This document shows positions 17,374-26,116 of a stretch of DNA of 64,000 bases, piece by piece. Numbering within the stretch: the stretch's first letter is position 1; every line of letters starts with the position of its first letter. The notes beneath the pieces were generated by a model, which was not told the DNA's origin, did not search any database, and saw nothing but the letters and a program-made list of their open reading frames with translations. Source of the stretch: Pseudomonadota bacterium (lineage in GTDB: Bacteria > Pseudomonadota > Alphaproteobacteria > Dongiales > Dongiaceae); NCBI GenBank assembly GCA_016183985.1, contig JACPDN010000010.1:620001-684000 (forward strand). Reading direction: 5' to 3'. The translations under genes were made by a program, and so were the position numbers.

Positions 17374-18150
17374 ATGCAGGTCGTTATTCTTTGTGGCGGC
17401 ATGGGAACGAGGCTTCGGGAAGAAACGGAATTCAAGCCGAAGCCTATGGTCGAGATCGGCGGCAGGCCGATTCTCTGGCACATCATGAAGCATTACGAGC
17501 GCCACGGGTTCGAGAAGTTTCTGTTGTGCATCGGTTACCGGGGCGAAGTCATTCGCGACTATTTCCTGAACTACCAGACCCATTCCCGCGACTTTGAAAT
17601 CGACCTCGGCACCGGCAAGGTCGAATTGCTGGGCTCGGCCGATGACGACGTCAGGTGGTCCGTCAGGCTCCAGGACACGGGCGTCCACCAGCAGACCGGT
17701 GCGCGCGTGAAAGCAGCGATCAGGTATATCGACGGCGATACGTTCCTGGTGACTTACGGCGATGGCGTTGCCGATGTCGACATAACGGCCGTCATCGATC
17801 ATCACCGCCGTTCCGGTCGCCTGGCGACCGTGACGGCCGTTCGCCCGTCGTCGCGATTCGGCGAACTTGGCCTCGATGGGGATGTCGTCAGTTCATTCCA
17901 AGAGAAACCACAGACCGCAGAGGGCTGGATCAATGGCGGCTTCTTCGTGTTCGAGAAACGCGCCTTCGATCTCATAGATGCCGATGCCAATGTCTCCCTC
18001 GAATCCGGCGTCCTCGAGATTCTGGCGGCACAGCAACAGCTCAGCGTCTACCGGCATACCGGGTTCTGGCAATGCATGGATACCTATCGCGAACTCTGTT
18101 TGCTTGAGGATCTGTGGAAGAGTGGTCAGGCGCCTTGGAAGACGTGGTGA
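17374..18150 (+). CDS. rfbF: Glucose-1-phosphate cytidylyltransferase
   Basis: Makes CDP-glucose from CTP and glucose-1-phosphate, the first step to CDP-deoxysugars. The 258-residue protein starts MQVVILCGGMGTRLREETEF (nucleotide loop GGxGTRL), continues KPKPMVEIGGRPILWHIMKH, and has TYGDGVADVDI for the metal site and the C-terminal FWQCMDTYRE. ATG 17374 is chosen because it starts at the first beta strand and matches the usual 257-residue length; frames from 17287 or 17335 add leader. rfbG follows after 6 bases. Confidence 0.95.
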   Translation: MQVVILCGGMGTRLREETEFKPKPMVEIGGRPILWHIMKHYERHGFEKFLLCIGYRGEVIRDYFLNYQTHSRDFEIDLGTGKVELLGSADDDVRWSVRLQDTGVHQQTGARVKAAIRYIDGDTFLVTYGDGVADVDITAVIDHHRRSGRLATVTAVRPSSRFGELGLDGDVVSSFQEKPQTAEGWINGGFFVFEKRAFDLIDADANVSLESGVLEILAAQQQLSVYRHTGFWQCMDTYRELCLLEDLWKSGQAPWKTW

Positions 18151-18156
18151 AGAGGC

Positions 18157-19236
18157 GTGTTTGATATAGCGACATGGCGCGGCCGCAAGGTCTTCGTCAC
18201 CGGCCATACGGGCTTCATGGGTGGCTGGCTGACGACGCTGCTCCTGACCCTGCAGGCCGAAGTCACCGGTTATGCCCTGCAGGCGCCGACCGATCCCAGC
18301 TTCTTTGCGGCAGTGGGGCTCGGCGGGCGCATGGCGCGTTCAGTCATCGCTGATATCCGCGATCTTGAAGCATTGACGACGGCATTGCATGCCGCGCAAC
18401 CCAGCGTCGTCTTTCATCTCGCTGCCCAGCCACTCGTTCGCACGGCCAATGCCGAACCGCTTCTGACCTACGATGTCAATGTCATGGGGACAGCGAAGTT
18501 GTTGGAGGCCGTGCGTACCACTCCCTCCGTCGACGCCGTCGTCGTGGTGACGACCGACAAGGTCTATCTCAACAGGAATTGGGATTGGCCCTATCGCGAA
18601 TGCGATCGACTGGGCGGCAAAGAGCCCTATGCCAGCAGCAAGGCCGGCGCCGAGCTTGTCATTGACGCCTATCGTCACGTCTATTTTCATTCGGCAGACG
18701 GGCAGCGGCCGGGCGTTGCCAGCATTCGTGCCGGCAACATCATCGGCGGCGGCGATTGGGCCGACTCTCGCCTCGTGCCGGATGCCATGCGTGCCTTTCA
18801 TGCCGGCCGACCCCTGATCCTGCGGCATCCGCAATCGACACGGCCATGGCAGCATGTGCTCGACCCCTTGCCGGCATATCTGTCGCTGGCCGAACAGCTG
18901 ATTGCCGACCCAGCCGCCTTCTCCGAAGGATGGAATTTGGGCCCGGCCCGGCAAGATGCGCGACCCGTCGGCGACGTGGCGGAACGCCTGTGCGTGGCCT
19001 GGGGCGATGGCGCCAAAGTGGAGATCGAGCCCGATGACCGGGTATTCGAGGAGAAGCTTCTGTCGCTGGACAGTTCAAAGGCACATGGCCGGCTCCATTG
19101 GCGGCCGCGATGGCGCCTGGATGCGGCCATCGATGAGACGGTGCGATGGTATCGCCGCTTTTATGCCGCTGGCGACGTCTGGGCACTGACCGGCGAACAG
19201 ATAAGGGCCTTTCTGGCAGCCGAGGCCGGCGCATGA
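18157..19236 (+). CDS. rfbG: CDP-glucose 4,6-dehydratase
   Basis: Extended SDR that turns CDP-glucose into CDP-4-keto-6-deoxyglucose. The 359-residue protein has the NAD motif VTGHTGFMGGW, the stretch VFHLAAQPLVRTANAEPLLT, TTDKVYLN, the catalytic YASSKAGAE (YxxxK), and the RAGNIIGGGDWADSRLVPD block that is typical of RfbG. The start is GTG at 18157. The stop overlaps the next gene as ATGA, so the CDP-sugar genes are translationally coupled. Confidence 0.96.
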   Translation: MFDIATWRGRKVFVTGHTGFMGGWLTTLLLTLQAEVTGYALQAPTDPSFFAAVGLGGRMARSVIADIRDLEALTTALHAAQPSVVFHLAAQPLVRTANAEPLLTYDVNVMGTAKLLEAVRTTPSVDAVVVVTTDKVYLNRNWDWPYRECDRLGGKEPYASSKAGAELVIDAYRHVYFHSADGQRPGVASIRAGNIIGGGDWADSRLVPDAMRAFHAGRPLILRHPQSTRPWQHVLDPLPAYLSLAEQLIADPAAFSEGWNLGPARQDARPVGDVAERLCVAWGDGAKVEIEPDDRVFEEKLLSLDSSKAHGRLHWRPRWRLDAAIDETVRWYRRFYAAGDVWALTGEQIRAFLAAEAGA

Positions 19237-20477
19237 CGACCCGGTGCCGCTTCTGCCGCGAAGAGGTTACCGACGTCGTGCTCGATCTCGGCCTCTCCCC
19301 CATTTCCAACGAGTTCCGCGGCCGCGCCGACGTCGCACAGCGGCCGCAAGTCTATTATCCGCTTGCCATGCTGATCTGCGGAAAATGCCATCTGACACAA
19401 ATCTGCGACGTCGCGACGCCACCGCATTTTAATGCCAACTACGCCTATTTTTCATCCTATTCCCAGTCCTGGCTTCAGCATGCCAAGGATTTTGCCGCGC
19501 GGATGACGCGCGAACTCCGCCTCTCCGCCCAATCGCAGGTCGTCGAGATCGGCAGCAATGACGGCTATCTGCTGCAGTATTTTGCCGCCGCCGGCGTTCC
19601 GGTGTTGGGTGTCGAGCCGTCCGCCAATGTCGCGGAAGCTGCCTTTCAGCAGCATGGCATCAAAAGCATCGTCAAATTCTTCGATCGGACCACGGCGTTG
19701 GAATTGGCGACGGCGGGAACGAAGGCCGACCTCATTGTCGCCAACAATGTCCTGGCGCATGTCCCGGATCTCAACTCGTTTATTTCCGGCTTCAAAATCC
19801 TGCTCGACCCGGCTGGAACAATCGTCTTCGAATTTCCGCATCTCCTGCGCCTTATTTCGGAATGCCAGTTCGACACGATATACCACGAACACTATTCGTA
19901 TCTGTCGCTGGCGGTCGTCGAACGCATGCTTCAGGCTCACGCGCTCGAAGCCTATGCCGTTGAACAGCTGGAGACGCATGGGGGATCGTTGCGGTTATTC
20001 GTGCGGCATGAAGGGGCCGCAGTTGCAAGGGCGCAAGGAGAGGAAAGCCTGAACGCTATTCGGGCCGCCGAAACCGCCTTTGGGCTCGACCGCCGCGACA
20101 TCTATCGCCGCTTCGCCGAAGAAGTGCATCGTACCAAATTCAGCCTCCTCTCATTCCTGATTGAGGCTAAGCGAGGCGGCAAGACCGTCCTCGGATATGG
20201 CGCGCCCGCGAAGGCCAACACGCTGCTCAATTATTGTGGCATCGGCCCGGAGCTTCTCGCCTACACCGTCGATCGCAGCCCCTACAAACAGGGACGCTAT
20301 CTTCCAGGCGTCAACATCCCGATCGAGCATCCACATCGCATCTTCGCCGACCGGCCGGATTACGTGCTGGTCCTGCCCTGGAACTTGCGCCAGGAGATCG
20401 TGGCGCAGCTTGCCGGCATCAGCGCCTGGGGTGGGAAGTTCGTCACCGCCATACCGCGATTGGAGGTGTTCGGGTGA
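19233..20477 (+). CDS. Zinc-binding SAM-dependent sugar C-methyltransferase
   Basis: 414-residue three-domain methyltransferase of the TylC3/NovU type. The N-terminal zinc site uses CRFCREEV and ICGKCHLTQIC, the central Rossmann domain has the SAM motif VVEIGSNDGYLLQYF and NNVLAHVPDLNSF, the stretch YHEHYSYLSLAVVERML is typical of this family, and the C-terminal domain contains GYGAPAKANTLLNYCGI. Known members add a methyl group at C3 of 4-keto-deoxysugars. Starting at the ATGA overlap with rfbG, it most likely acts on CDP-4-keto-6-deoxyglucose or an epimer to give a branched sugar. The exact carbon is inference. Confidence 0.9.
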   Translation: MTTRCRFCREEVTDVVLDLGLSPISNEFRGRADVAQRPQVYYPLAMLICGKCHLTQICDVATPPHFNANYAYFSSYSQSWLQHAKDFAARMTRELRLSAQSQVVEIGSNDGYLLQYFAAAGVPVLGVEPSANVAEAAFQQHGIKSIVKFFDRTTALELATAGTKADLIVANNVLAHVPDLNSFISGFKILLDPAGTIVFEFPHLLRLISECQFDTIYHEHYSYLSLAVVERMLQAHALEAYAVEQLETHGGSLRLFVRHEGAAVARAQGEESLNAIRAAETAFGLDRRDIYRRFAEEVHRTKFSLLSFLIEAKRGGKTVLGYGAPAKANTLLNYCGIGPELLAYTVDRSPYKQGRYLPGVNIPIEHPHRIFADRPDYVLVLPWNLRQEIVAQLAGISAWGGKFVTAIPRLEVFG

Positions 20478-21031
20478 TCTTTACGCGAACCAAAATCGCC
20501 GGTGTCGTCGTGATCGATATCGAACCTGTTGCAGATGCGCGCGGGCATTTTGCACGCTGGTACTGCCGTCAGGAGTTTGCGGCACACGGTCTCGATGAAC
20601 TGGGCGCACAAGGCGCCGTCTCGCGCAATGTGAAGCGGGGCACGCTCCGCGGACTGCATTTCATTGCGGAAGACGTCGGTGAAGCGAAACTCGTTCGTTG
20701 CGCCAAAGGTGCCTGCTTCGACGTCGCCGTCGACATGCGCCACGGATCGCCGACATACGGTGCATGGCATGGCGTGACGCTGGACGATGACGGTCATCGC
20801 GCCCTCTACATCCCGCGCGGTTGCGCACACGGCTTTCTCACCCTCAGCGATGCGACCGATGTCATCTATCAATTCTCGGACCCACACCGGCCGGGTGTCG
20901 AGCGCGGCGTTCGCTGGGACGACCCGGACCTTGCCATCGATTGGCCGATCGGCGTCGACATCATCTCCGATCGAGATCGAAACCTGCCGAGCTTTAGATC
21001 GCTTTCGCCCGAGACAGCGGTGGATCGATGA
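20474..21031 (+). CDS. dTDP-4-dehydrorhamnose 3,5-epimerase family protein (cupin)
   Basis: 185-residue RmlC-like epimerase that should invert C3 and/or C5 of a 4-keto-6-deoxysugar nucleotide. Seen are DARGHFARWYCRQEFAAHG, the RGTLRGLHFI strand with the conserved catalytic His, KLVRCAKGACFDVAVDMRHG, YIPRGCAHGFLTLSD and WDDPDLAIDWP. It starts at GTG 20474 in a GTGA overlap with the methyltransferase, so the substrate is probably the CDP-linked keto sugar made upstream and not a dTDP sugar. The rfbC label would imply rhamnose, so no symbol is given. Confidence 0.92.
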   Translation: MIFTRTKIAGVVVIDIEPVADARGHFARWYCRQEFAAHGLDELGAQGAVSRNVKRGTLRGLHFIAEDVGEAKLVRCAKGACFDVAVDMRHGSPTYGAWHGVTLDDDGHRALYIPRGCAHGFLTLSDATDVIYQFSDPHRPGVERGVRWDDPDLAIDWPIGVDIISDRDRNLPSFRSLSPETAVDR

Positions 21032-22017
21032 AGAAACTGATTTCCATCGTCGTCCCGGTTTTTAACGAGGAAGGCAATATCTTTCTCTTTTATGAGCGCA
21101 TCTGTGCTTCGCTCCGATCCGAGGAGGCGACCTATGATTTTGAGTTTGTCTTCACCGACAATCATAGTGCGGACATGACCTTTCCGCTCCTGCAGGAGCT
21201 TTCTCGCCGAGATAAGCGCGTGCGGGCCTACAGGTTCTCGCGCAATTTCGGCTTCCAGCGCTCGATACTGAGCGGATATCGCTTGGCGCGCGGTGATGCT
21301 GCCGTCCAGATCGACTGCGACCTGCAGGATCCGCCGGAAGTGATCTGCGCGCTCTTGCGCAAATGGGAAGAAGGATTTGCCGTCGTCTACGGCATCCGCG
21401 CCAAGCGGCCGGAATTCATCGTCATGCGGTTGCTGCGAAAAGCCTTCTACCGTCTGGTCGATTTCTTGGCTGAGGACCGGCTACCGCATGATGCCGGTGA
21501 TTTCCGGCTGATTGACCGGCGGGTGCTCGATGTTGTGCGCCGCGTCAACGATGCGCAGCCATATCTGCGCGGCCTGATCGCTGGGATCGGCTTTTCCCAG
21601 ACCGGAGTCGTCTATAATCGCGACGCGCGCCAAGCTGGCAAAAGCAAATTCGGCCTGCTATCGCTCTTTTCGTTCGCTATAGACGCGATTGCCAATCACT
21701 CGATCGTTCCCCTGAAGCTTGCCTCGTTGGCGGGCCTTGGCATCACGCTGCTGTCGCTAGTTCTCTTCTTCTTCTATCTCATCAATTATTTCTTCTTCGG
21801 CAGCAGCTGGCCACCAGGATTTACGACGCTCATTTTGACTCTGTTGCTGCTCTTCGGCATGAATGCGTTGTTTCTCGGCATTCTGGGCGAGTATGTCGGG
21901 CGTATGTATCGCCAGTTGAAGGCTCGGCCGAATGCGATTGTTGAACATGGTGTCGAAGCCGGCGAGACATTGCCAGACGATCGCCTTGTCGAAACGAATC
22001 ACAAGATTGGCGGATGA
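21028..22017 (+). CDS. GtrB-like family 2 glycosyltransferase
   Basis: 329-residue GT2 enzyme, probably transferring a sugar to undecaprenyl phosphate. The N-terminal GT-A domain has VVPVFNEEGNIFLFYERI, QIDCDLQDPPEVI (DxD-type metal site at about residue 92) and HDAGDFRLIDRRVLD; two C-terminal membrane helices (LGITLLSLVLFFFYLINYFF and LILTLLLLFGMNALFLGILG) place it at the inner membrane. The first acidic motif reads TDNHSAD where DDGSxD is usual. Starts by ATGA overlap with the epimerase gene. A GtrA partner lies at 24528. Confidence 0.9.
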   Translation: MKKLISIVVPVFNEEGNIFLFYERICASLRSEEATYDFEFVFTDNHSADMTFPLLQELSRRDKRVRAYRFSRNFGFQRSILSGYRLARGDAAVQIDCDLQDPPEVICALLRKWEEGFAVVYGIRAKRPEFIVMRLLRKAFYRLVDFLAEDRLPHDAGDFRLIDRRVLDVVRRVNDAQPYLRGLIAGIGFSQTGVVYNRDARQAGKSKFGLLSLFSFAIDAIANHSIVPLKLASLAGLGITLLSLVLFFFYLINYFFFGSSWPPGFTTLILTLLLLFGMNALFLGILGEYVGRMYRQLKARPNAIVEHGVEAGETLPDDRLVETNHKIGG

Positions 22018-22922
22018 GCGCGGGCGTCTTACTCATGACGGGTGCGACAGGCTTTGTCGGCCGGCAAGTTCTGCATCTGCTCGACGAGCGACTGGACTTG
22101 CATGTGGTGAGCAGGCGCCCCGCGGCAACGGATCTGCCGGCGCGCGCCGTTCTGCATCAGATCGACCTCACCGATGCTGATACTGTCGCCGAGCTTGTCG
22201 CAAAGATTCGGCCGACGCACCTCCTGCACCTTGCCTGGACGACACGACACGGGGTTTTCTGGTCCGATCCTGCCAATGTCGATTGGCTGGTGGCGGGGAT
22301 TGCGCTACTCAAATCATTCATCCGACATGGCGGGCGCCGGGCGGTCATCGCCGGAACCTGTGCGGAATATGCGCCGGCCAGCAAGGCTCCCTGTCAGGAG
22401 GTCGGCACGCTGCTGGCGCCGGCAACACTCTATGGTGCGATGAAGCTCGCATTGTACCGTGCCAGCATGGCCCTTGCAGCCGAACATCGCATCAGCTTCG
22501 CCTGGCCGCGTATTTTCTACCCCTATGGGAGTGGTGAGCAGGAGCAGCGATTGATTCCCAGTGCTATAGCTGCGGCCAAGCGGGGCGAATGTTTCAGAGT
22601 CGACAATCCAGGACTGGCGCTTGATTTCATGGACGTGCGCGACTTGGGGGCAGCGCTGCAGACACTGCTCATGTCGTCGGTGGAGGGCCCCATCAACCTG
22701 GGCTCGGGCGAAACGATGTCGATCGGTGCCGTTGTGGCGCTTATCGAAGAATTGATCTCGCGCCACAGCACTCGACCATCGGATAGCATCCGGGGCATGC
22801 TGGTGCCAGACCTGAGGCGTATGCGGAGCGAACTCGAGTTTTTGCCGCGTTGGCAGCTTCGGCAAGGTCTGCTGGATAGCATTGCCTTGTCGGAGCATAG
22901 CCGAGGCGGACGTATCTGTTAG
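22014..22922 (+). CDS. NAD(P)-dependent sugar epimerase/reductase
   Basis: 302-residue extended SDR with VLLMTGATGFVGRQVLHLLD at the N-terminus, THLLHLAW, AGTCAEYAPA and the catalytic YGAMKLALYRAS (YxxxK). In this operon, after dehydratase, C-methyltransferase and 3,5-epimerase, the missing step is 4-keto reduction, so a CDP-4-keto-sugar reductase is the most economical role; epimerase is the alternative. ATGA overlap with the preceding GT2 gene indicates coupling. Confidence 0.85.
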   Translation: MSAGVLLMTGATGFVGRQVLHLLDERLDLHVVSRRPAATDLPARAVLHQIDLTDADTVAELVAKIRPTHLLHLAWTTRHGVFWSDPANVDWLVAGIALLKSFIRHGGRRAVIAGTCAEYAPASKAPCQEVGTLLAPATLYGAMKLALYRASMALAAEHRISFAWPRIFYPYGSGEQEQRLIPSAIAAAKRGECFRVDNPGLALDFMDVRDLGAALQTLLMSSVEGPINLGSGETMSIGAVVALIEELISRHSTRPSDSIRGMLVPDLRRMRSELEFLPRWQLRQGLLDSIALSEHSRGGRIC

Positions 22923-22935
22923 CAAAGGAGCGCTT

Positions 22936-23700
22936 ATGAAACTGGAAATCGATACCGACGCGCGCACGCTGTCGATCGACGGCGAAAAAGGATCGAGAAC
23001 CTTGCCACTCTATAGCGATGCTGCATTCGAAGAGATCTCGGAGCTGTGGAAAGTGGTCGGCTGGAATCAACGCTATACCTATACCTTCACCTGGTTAGGG
23101 CGTCCTATTATTCAGATGCCAGAAGATCTTCTACGCGTGCAGGAGGTCATCTGGATGCAGCGCCCGGATGTAATTATAGAAACGGGCGTTGCACATGGAG
23201 GGTCGCTGGTCTTCTACGCAAGCCTGCTGGATCTGGCCGGCAGCGGTAAGGTCATCGGAGTCGACGTTGAAATTCGCCCGCATAATCAGCGTGCTATTGA
23301 GACCCATCCCTTAAAGTCGCGTATCGATCTCATCGAAGGCGATTCCGTTTCGGCCGAGACGCTTGCCAAGATCCGAAGCGCTATGCAGGGCGAGCGGTGC
23401 ATGGTGATCTTGGATAGCAATCACAGCAAAACTCATGTCTTGCGCGAATTGGAAGCCTACCGGGATTTCGTGACTGTCGGCTCCTATCTGGTGGTGCAGG
23501 ATGGTGTCATGGTCGATCTTGAAGATGTGCCGAATGGCAAGCCTGGTTGGTCGACGGATAATCCGCTGGCGGCGGTAGAGACGTTTCTGCAGGCAAATGA
23601 CGATTTTGCCCTTGACCCGCCGCATTGGGTTTTCAATGAAAGCACCCTCACCAAGCCCATCACTTATTGGCCGTCCGCGTGGTTGAAGCGTGTGCGCTGA
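22936..23700 (+). CDS. CmcI/rhamnosyl O-methyltransferase family protein
   Basis: 254-residue protein resembling the cephalosporin-hydroxylase (CmcI)/rhamnosyl O-methyltransferase family, which has a SAM-dependent Rossmann fold with a metal site. Visible are RPDVIIETGVAHGGSLVFYA (SAM motif I), GKVIGVDVEIRPHN, VILDSNHSKTHVLREL and YLVVQDGVMVDL. Members in glycan clusters O-methylate sugar hydroxyls. ATG 22936 has AAAGGAG at good spacing. Located between sugar-nucleotide genes and glycosyltransferases, so it probably modifies the cluster product. Confidence 0.85.
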   Translation: MKLEIDTDARTLSIDGEKGSRTLPLYSDAAFEEISELWKVVGWNQRYTYTFTWLGRPIIQMPEDLLRVQEVIWMQRPDVIIETGVAHGGSLVFYASLLDLAGSGKVIGVDVEIRPHNQRAIETHPLKSRIDLIEGDSVSAETLAKIRSAMQGERCMVILDSNHSKTHVLRELEAYRDFVTVGSYLVVQDGVMVDLEDVPNGKPGWSTDNPLAAVETFLQANDDFALDPPHWVFNESTLTKPITYWPSAWLKRVR

Positions 23701-23718
23701 CGGCAAGAGGCGGGAATC

Positions 23719-24531
23719 ATGGCGGCTAAGATCACAATCTGCCTGCCGGTGCTGAACGGCGAGAAGTTTCTGGAGGATGCGCTGATGTCGCTCGAACAGC
23801 AAACCTGCCGGGATTTCAAGATCCTTGTCAGCGACAATGACTCTAGTGACGGAACCGCGGTCATGTTGGACGCGTGGAGGTCGTGCCTACCGATCGAAGT
23901 CGTGCGTCAGGCACACCGTCTTGCGATGACCGACAATTTCAATAGCTTGTTGGCGCGGGTTGACACCGACTATTTCATGCTGCTTTGTCACGACGACTTT
24001 CTTGCAAGCAGTGAGGCACTGGCCAAGGCGCTCCATGTCATGGAAACTCAGCCGGACCTTTCGGCGGTCTATTGCGATCTCGTTTATGTTGACGCCAGGG
24101 CCCAGACACTAGCCACGCGCCGGTTCAGGCGGCAAGGTCGCCTCAGCGCCGACGAGCTGGGTCGCCAATCCATCCACACGGCGCGCAACATGTTCGGCAT
24201 TCCATTGCTGATACGTCGGCAAGACGCGTTGAATCTGCGCTATGACGCTGCGCTTTCATATGTCTGCGATATCGACCTTTCCTGGTCGATTTCCAAGGCC
24301 AAGCCACTCTATCACCTGGCCGAGCCGCTCATTGCCAATCGCTATACAGGGTTCAATCAAACCTGGACGCTACTGAAACAGGCGGGAAGGCAATTCAAGC
24401 TGCTGGCGGCAAAGCACGGCCTAACGCTGTCGGCCAGTGAGCAGTGCCGATTGTGGATAACGAGCTTTTTTGTGATGCAGCAGAAGCGGCTATTTGGCCT
24501 TTACGCCAATTGTCGCGGCAGCCGGCCGTGA
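23719..24531 (+). CDS. Family 2 glycosyltransferase
   Basis: 270-residue soluble GT-A glycosyltransferase: ITICLPVLNGEKFLEDALMS, VSDNDSSDGTAVMLD, the DxD-like LLCHDDFLAS, and YVCDIDLSWSISK in the acceptor region. No membrane helices are evident. The donor may be the C-methyl CDP-sugar made upstream; acceptor unknown. Its stop overlaps the GtrA start as GTGA. Confidence 0.88.
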   Translation: MAAKITICLPVLNGEKFLEDALMSLEQQTCRDFKILVSDNDSSDGTAVMLDAWRSCLPIEVVRQAHRLAMTDNFNSLLARVDTDYFMLLCHDDFLASSEALAKALHVMETQPDLSAVYCDLVYVDARAQTLATRRFRRQGRLSADELGRQSIHTARNMFGIPLLIRRQDALNLRYDAALSYVCDIDLSWSISKAKPLYHLAEPLIANRYTGFNQTWTLLKQAGRQFKLLAAKHGLTLSASEQCRLWITSFFVMQQKRLFGLYANCRGSRP

Positions 24532-24908
24532 TTAGCCGTGCCCATCTGCTGGTGCCGGAATTGTTGCGGTTTGGTGTCGTCGGCCTCATCAACACCGCCG
24601 TCAGCTACGGCCTCTACAGTCTTCTGATCTTCGTTGGTTTCGGCTACCCGGCGGCTAGCTTCTGCGCCTTATGTACCGGCATTGTCTGGAGCTTTTTCAC
24701 GCAGGGACGACTTGTCTTCCGCCAGAGATTGCAGGGCCGGTTCCCGCGCTATCTCCTGGTTTGGTGTCTTCTCTATTTTGCAAATCTGGGTTTTATCGCG
24801 TTGCTCATCGCTCTGGGCGCGGGGCCATATCTTGCCGGCTTTATCGCCATCGTACCGGTGACGGCGCTGAGCTTCCTATTGCAGCGCCATTTCGTCTTCG
24901 TCCGCTGA
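24528..24908 (+). CDS. GtrA family membrane protein
   Basis: 126-residue protein with four hydrophobic helices (LRFGVVGLINTAVSYGLYSL; FCALCTGIVWSFFT; YLLVWCLLYFANLGFIALLI; YLAGFIAIVPVTALSFLLQ) and the typical ending QRHFVFVR. GtrA proteins are thought to flip polyprenyl-phosphate-linked sugars made by GtrB. The GTG at 24528 gives a 4-base overlap with the preceding gene and a normal family length; an ATG at 24444 would overlap by 88 bases and add 28 unrelated residues. Probable partner: the GtrB-like protein at 21028. Confidence 0.88.
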   Translation: MISRAHLLVPELLRFGVVGLINTAVSYGLYSLLIFVGFGYPAASFCALCTGIVWSFFTQGRLVFRQRLQGRFPRYLLVWCLLYFANLGFIALLIALGAGPYLAGFIAIVPVTALSFLLQRHFVFVR

Positions 24909-24946
24909 TCGGCGAAGTGATCGCCAGATATCGCCAGCCATTCCGT

Positions 24947-26116
24947 TCATGTCGCCGCCGTCGCGGTATTGCGCATCAGGATCACGCGTCTCAGCAGAAC
25001 CAGAAACAGCATCGAAATGAGCAGCGGACCGATCGGCATGTCGGCTGGCAGGGTGAAGGCGGGCAGCAGCCAGACCACCAGGAATACCGCGTATTCCCAC
25101 CATTTGGGCGAGAAGACAGAGAAGGCGAGCAGGATCGCCGCGCTGACGATGGTGAGGTCATAGGTCAGCGCATAGGGCGAGACGAGGAAGACCGCCACCA
25201 TGGCGATCGCCGCCTTCAACGCATGGCTGGCGGGCTGCCGAAAGGCCCAAATGGCGCCCACCGAAGCGAGAAGACTGGCCGTGATCTGCAGGGCCCAGGC
25301 CAGTGGCAGCGGCAAGGCCAGCAGCCGCCCCGCCATGAAATAGGTCGGTGACATGAACTGGAAACGGCCGGTCCAGTGTTGCGCAATCTCCGCCTGATAA
25401 GGACCGCTCTTGGTGAGATAAAACAGCCAAGTCTCCGGGCCGAAAGACAGTGCACTGAGCAGCACCAGTACGGTAACCGTGGCGCCAGCGGTGATGAAGG
25501 CGCGCCAGTATCCGCCGGCGATGAGAAGAAATGGCAGCAACAAGCCCAATTGCGGCTTGTAGCTTAAGAATCCGATGCAAAGCCCCGCCAGAATCTGCCG
25601 CCGCTCGAGGCACAGCAAACCGGCTCCGAGCAACGCTGCGGAGAGAAAACCGTTCTGTCCACCGGCCATGTTGACAGCGCTTGCCGGACACAGCAGCAAG
25701 CCCAGCACCATGGCCCGACGCTGCGCAAGGCGTTGCCACAATGCAAGCGCCATGGCGCCGAAGGTCAATGCCAGCCAGAGCGAGAGAGATAGGAGATAAG
25801 GGAGGAGCGATAGCGGCCCCAGCACAAACAGGCTGTGAGGTGGATAGGGAAAGGGAAGATAAGGAAAATCCGGCCCCATCACCTGGGTCAAGGCCGCTTT
25901 GAAAGCGGCGGGGTCGAACAGCTGCAATACCTCGCCGCGCCACAGCAATGTCGAGGCCGTCCAGAACACGCCGAAATCGCGATGCTCGCTGAAGATGACG
26001 TCATCGATGCTGCGGGCATAGATCAGCGACAATATCGGGCCGATACCGAGGATCAGAATCCACAGCCATATGCTTTGAGCATGCGCTTTCCAAAAAGTTG
26101 CCGTGACGCCTCTCAA
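24947..26116 (-). CDS. GT87/DUF2029-like polytopic membrane protein 1
   Basis: About 389 residues with roughly ten membrane helices, resembling GT87 polyprenyl-phosphate mannosyl-type transferases. After TM1 it has the motif REHRDFGVFWTASTLLWRGE and PFPYPPHSLFVLGPLSLLPY, both shared with its neighbour at 26113, so the two are tandem paralogues. The region GGQNGFLSAALLGAGLLCLE and the YKPQLGLLLPFLLIAGG loop are also typical. There is no in-frame ATG near the natural N-terminus; TTG at 26116 gives a 4-base TTGA overlap with the upstream gene and is the favoured start. Last gene of the minus-strand operon. Confidence 0.75.
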   Translation of the reverse strand: MRGVTATFWKAHAQSIWLWILILGIGPILSLIYARSIDDVIFSEHRDFGVFWTASTLLWRGEVLQLFDPAAFKAALTQVMGPDFPYLPFPYPPHSLFVLGPLSLLPYLLSLSLWLALTFGAMALALWQRLAQRRAMVLGLLLCPASAVNMAGGQNGFLSAALLGAGLLCLERRQILAGLCIGFLSYKPQLGLLLPFLLIAGGYWRAFITAGATVTVLVLLSALSFGPETWLFYLTKSGPYQAEIAQHWTGRFQFMSPTYFMAGRLLALPLPLAWALQITASLLASVGAIWAFRQPASHALKAAIAMVAVFLVSPYALTYDLTIVSAAILLAFSVFSPKWWEYAVFLVVWLLPAFTLPADMPIGPLLISMLFLVLLRRVILMRNTATAAT

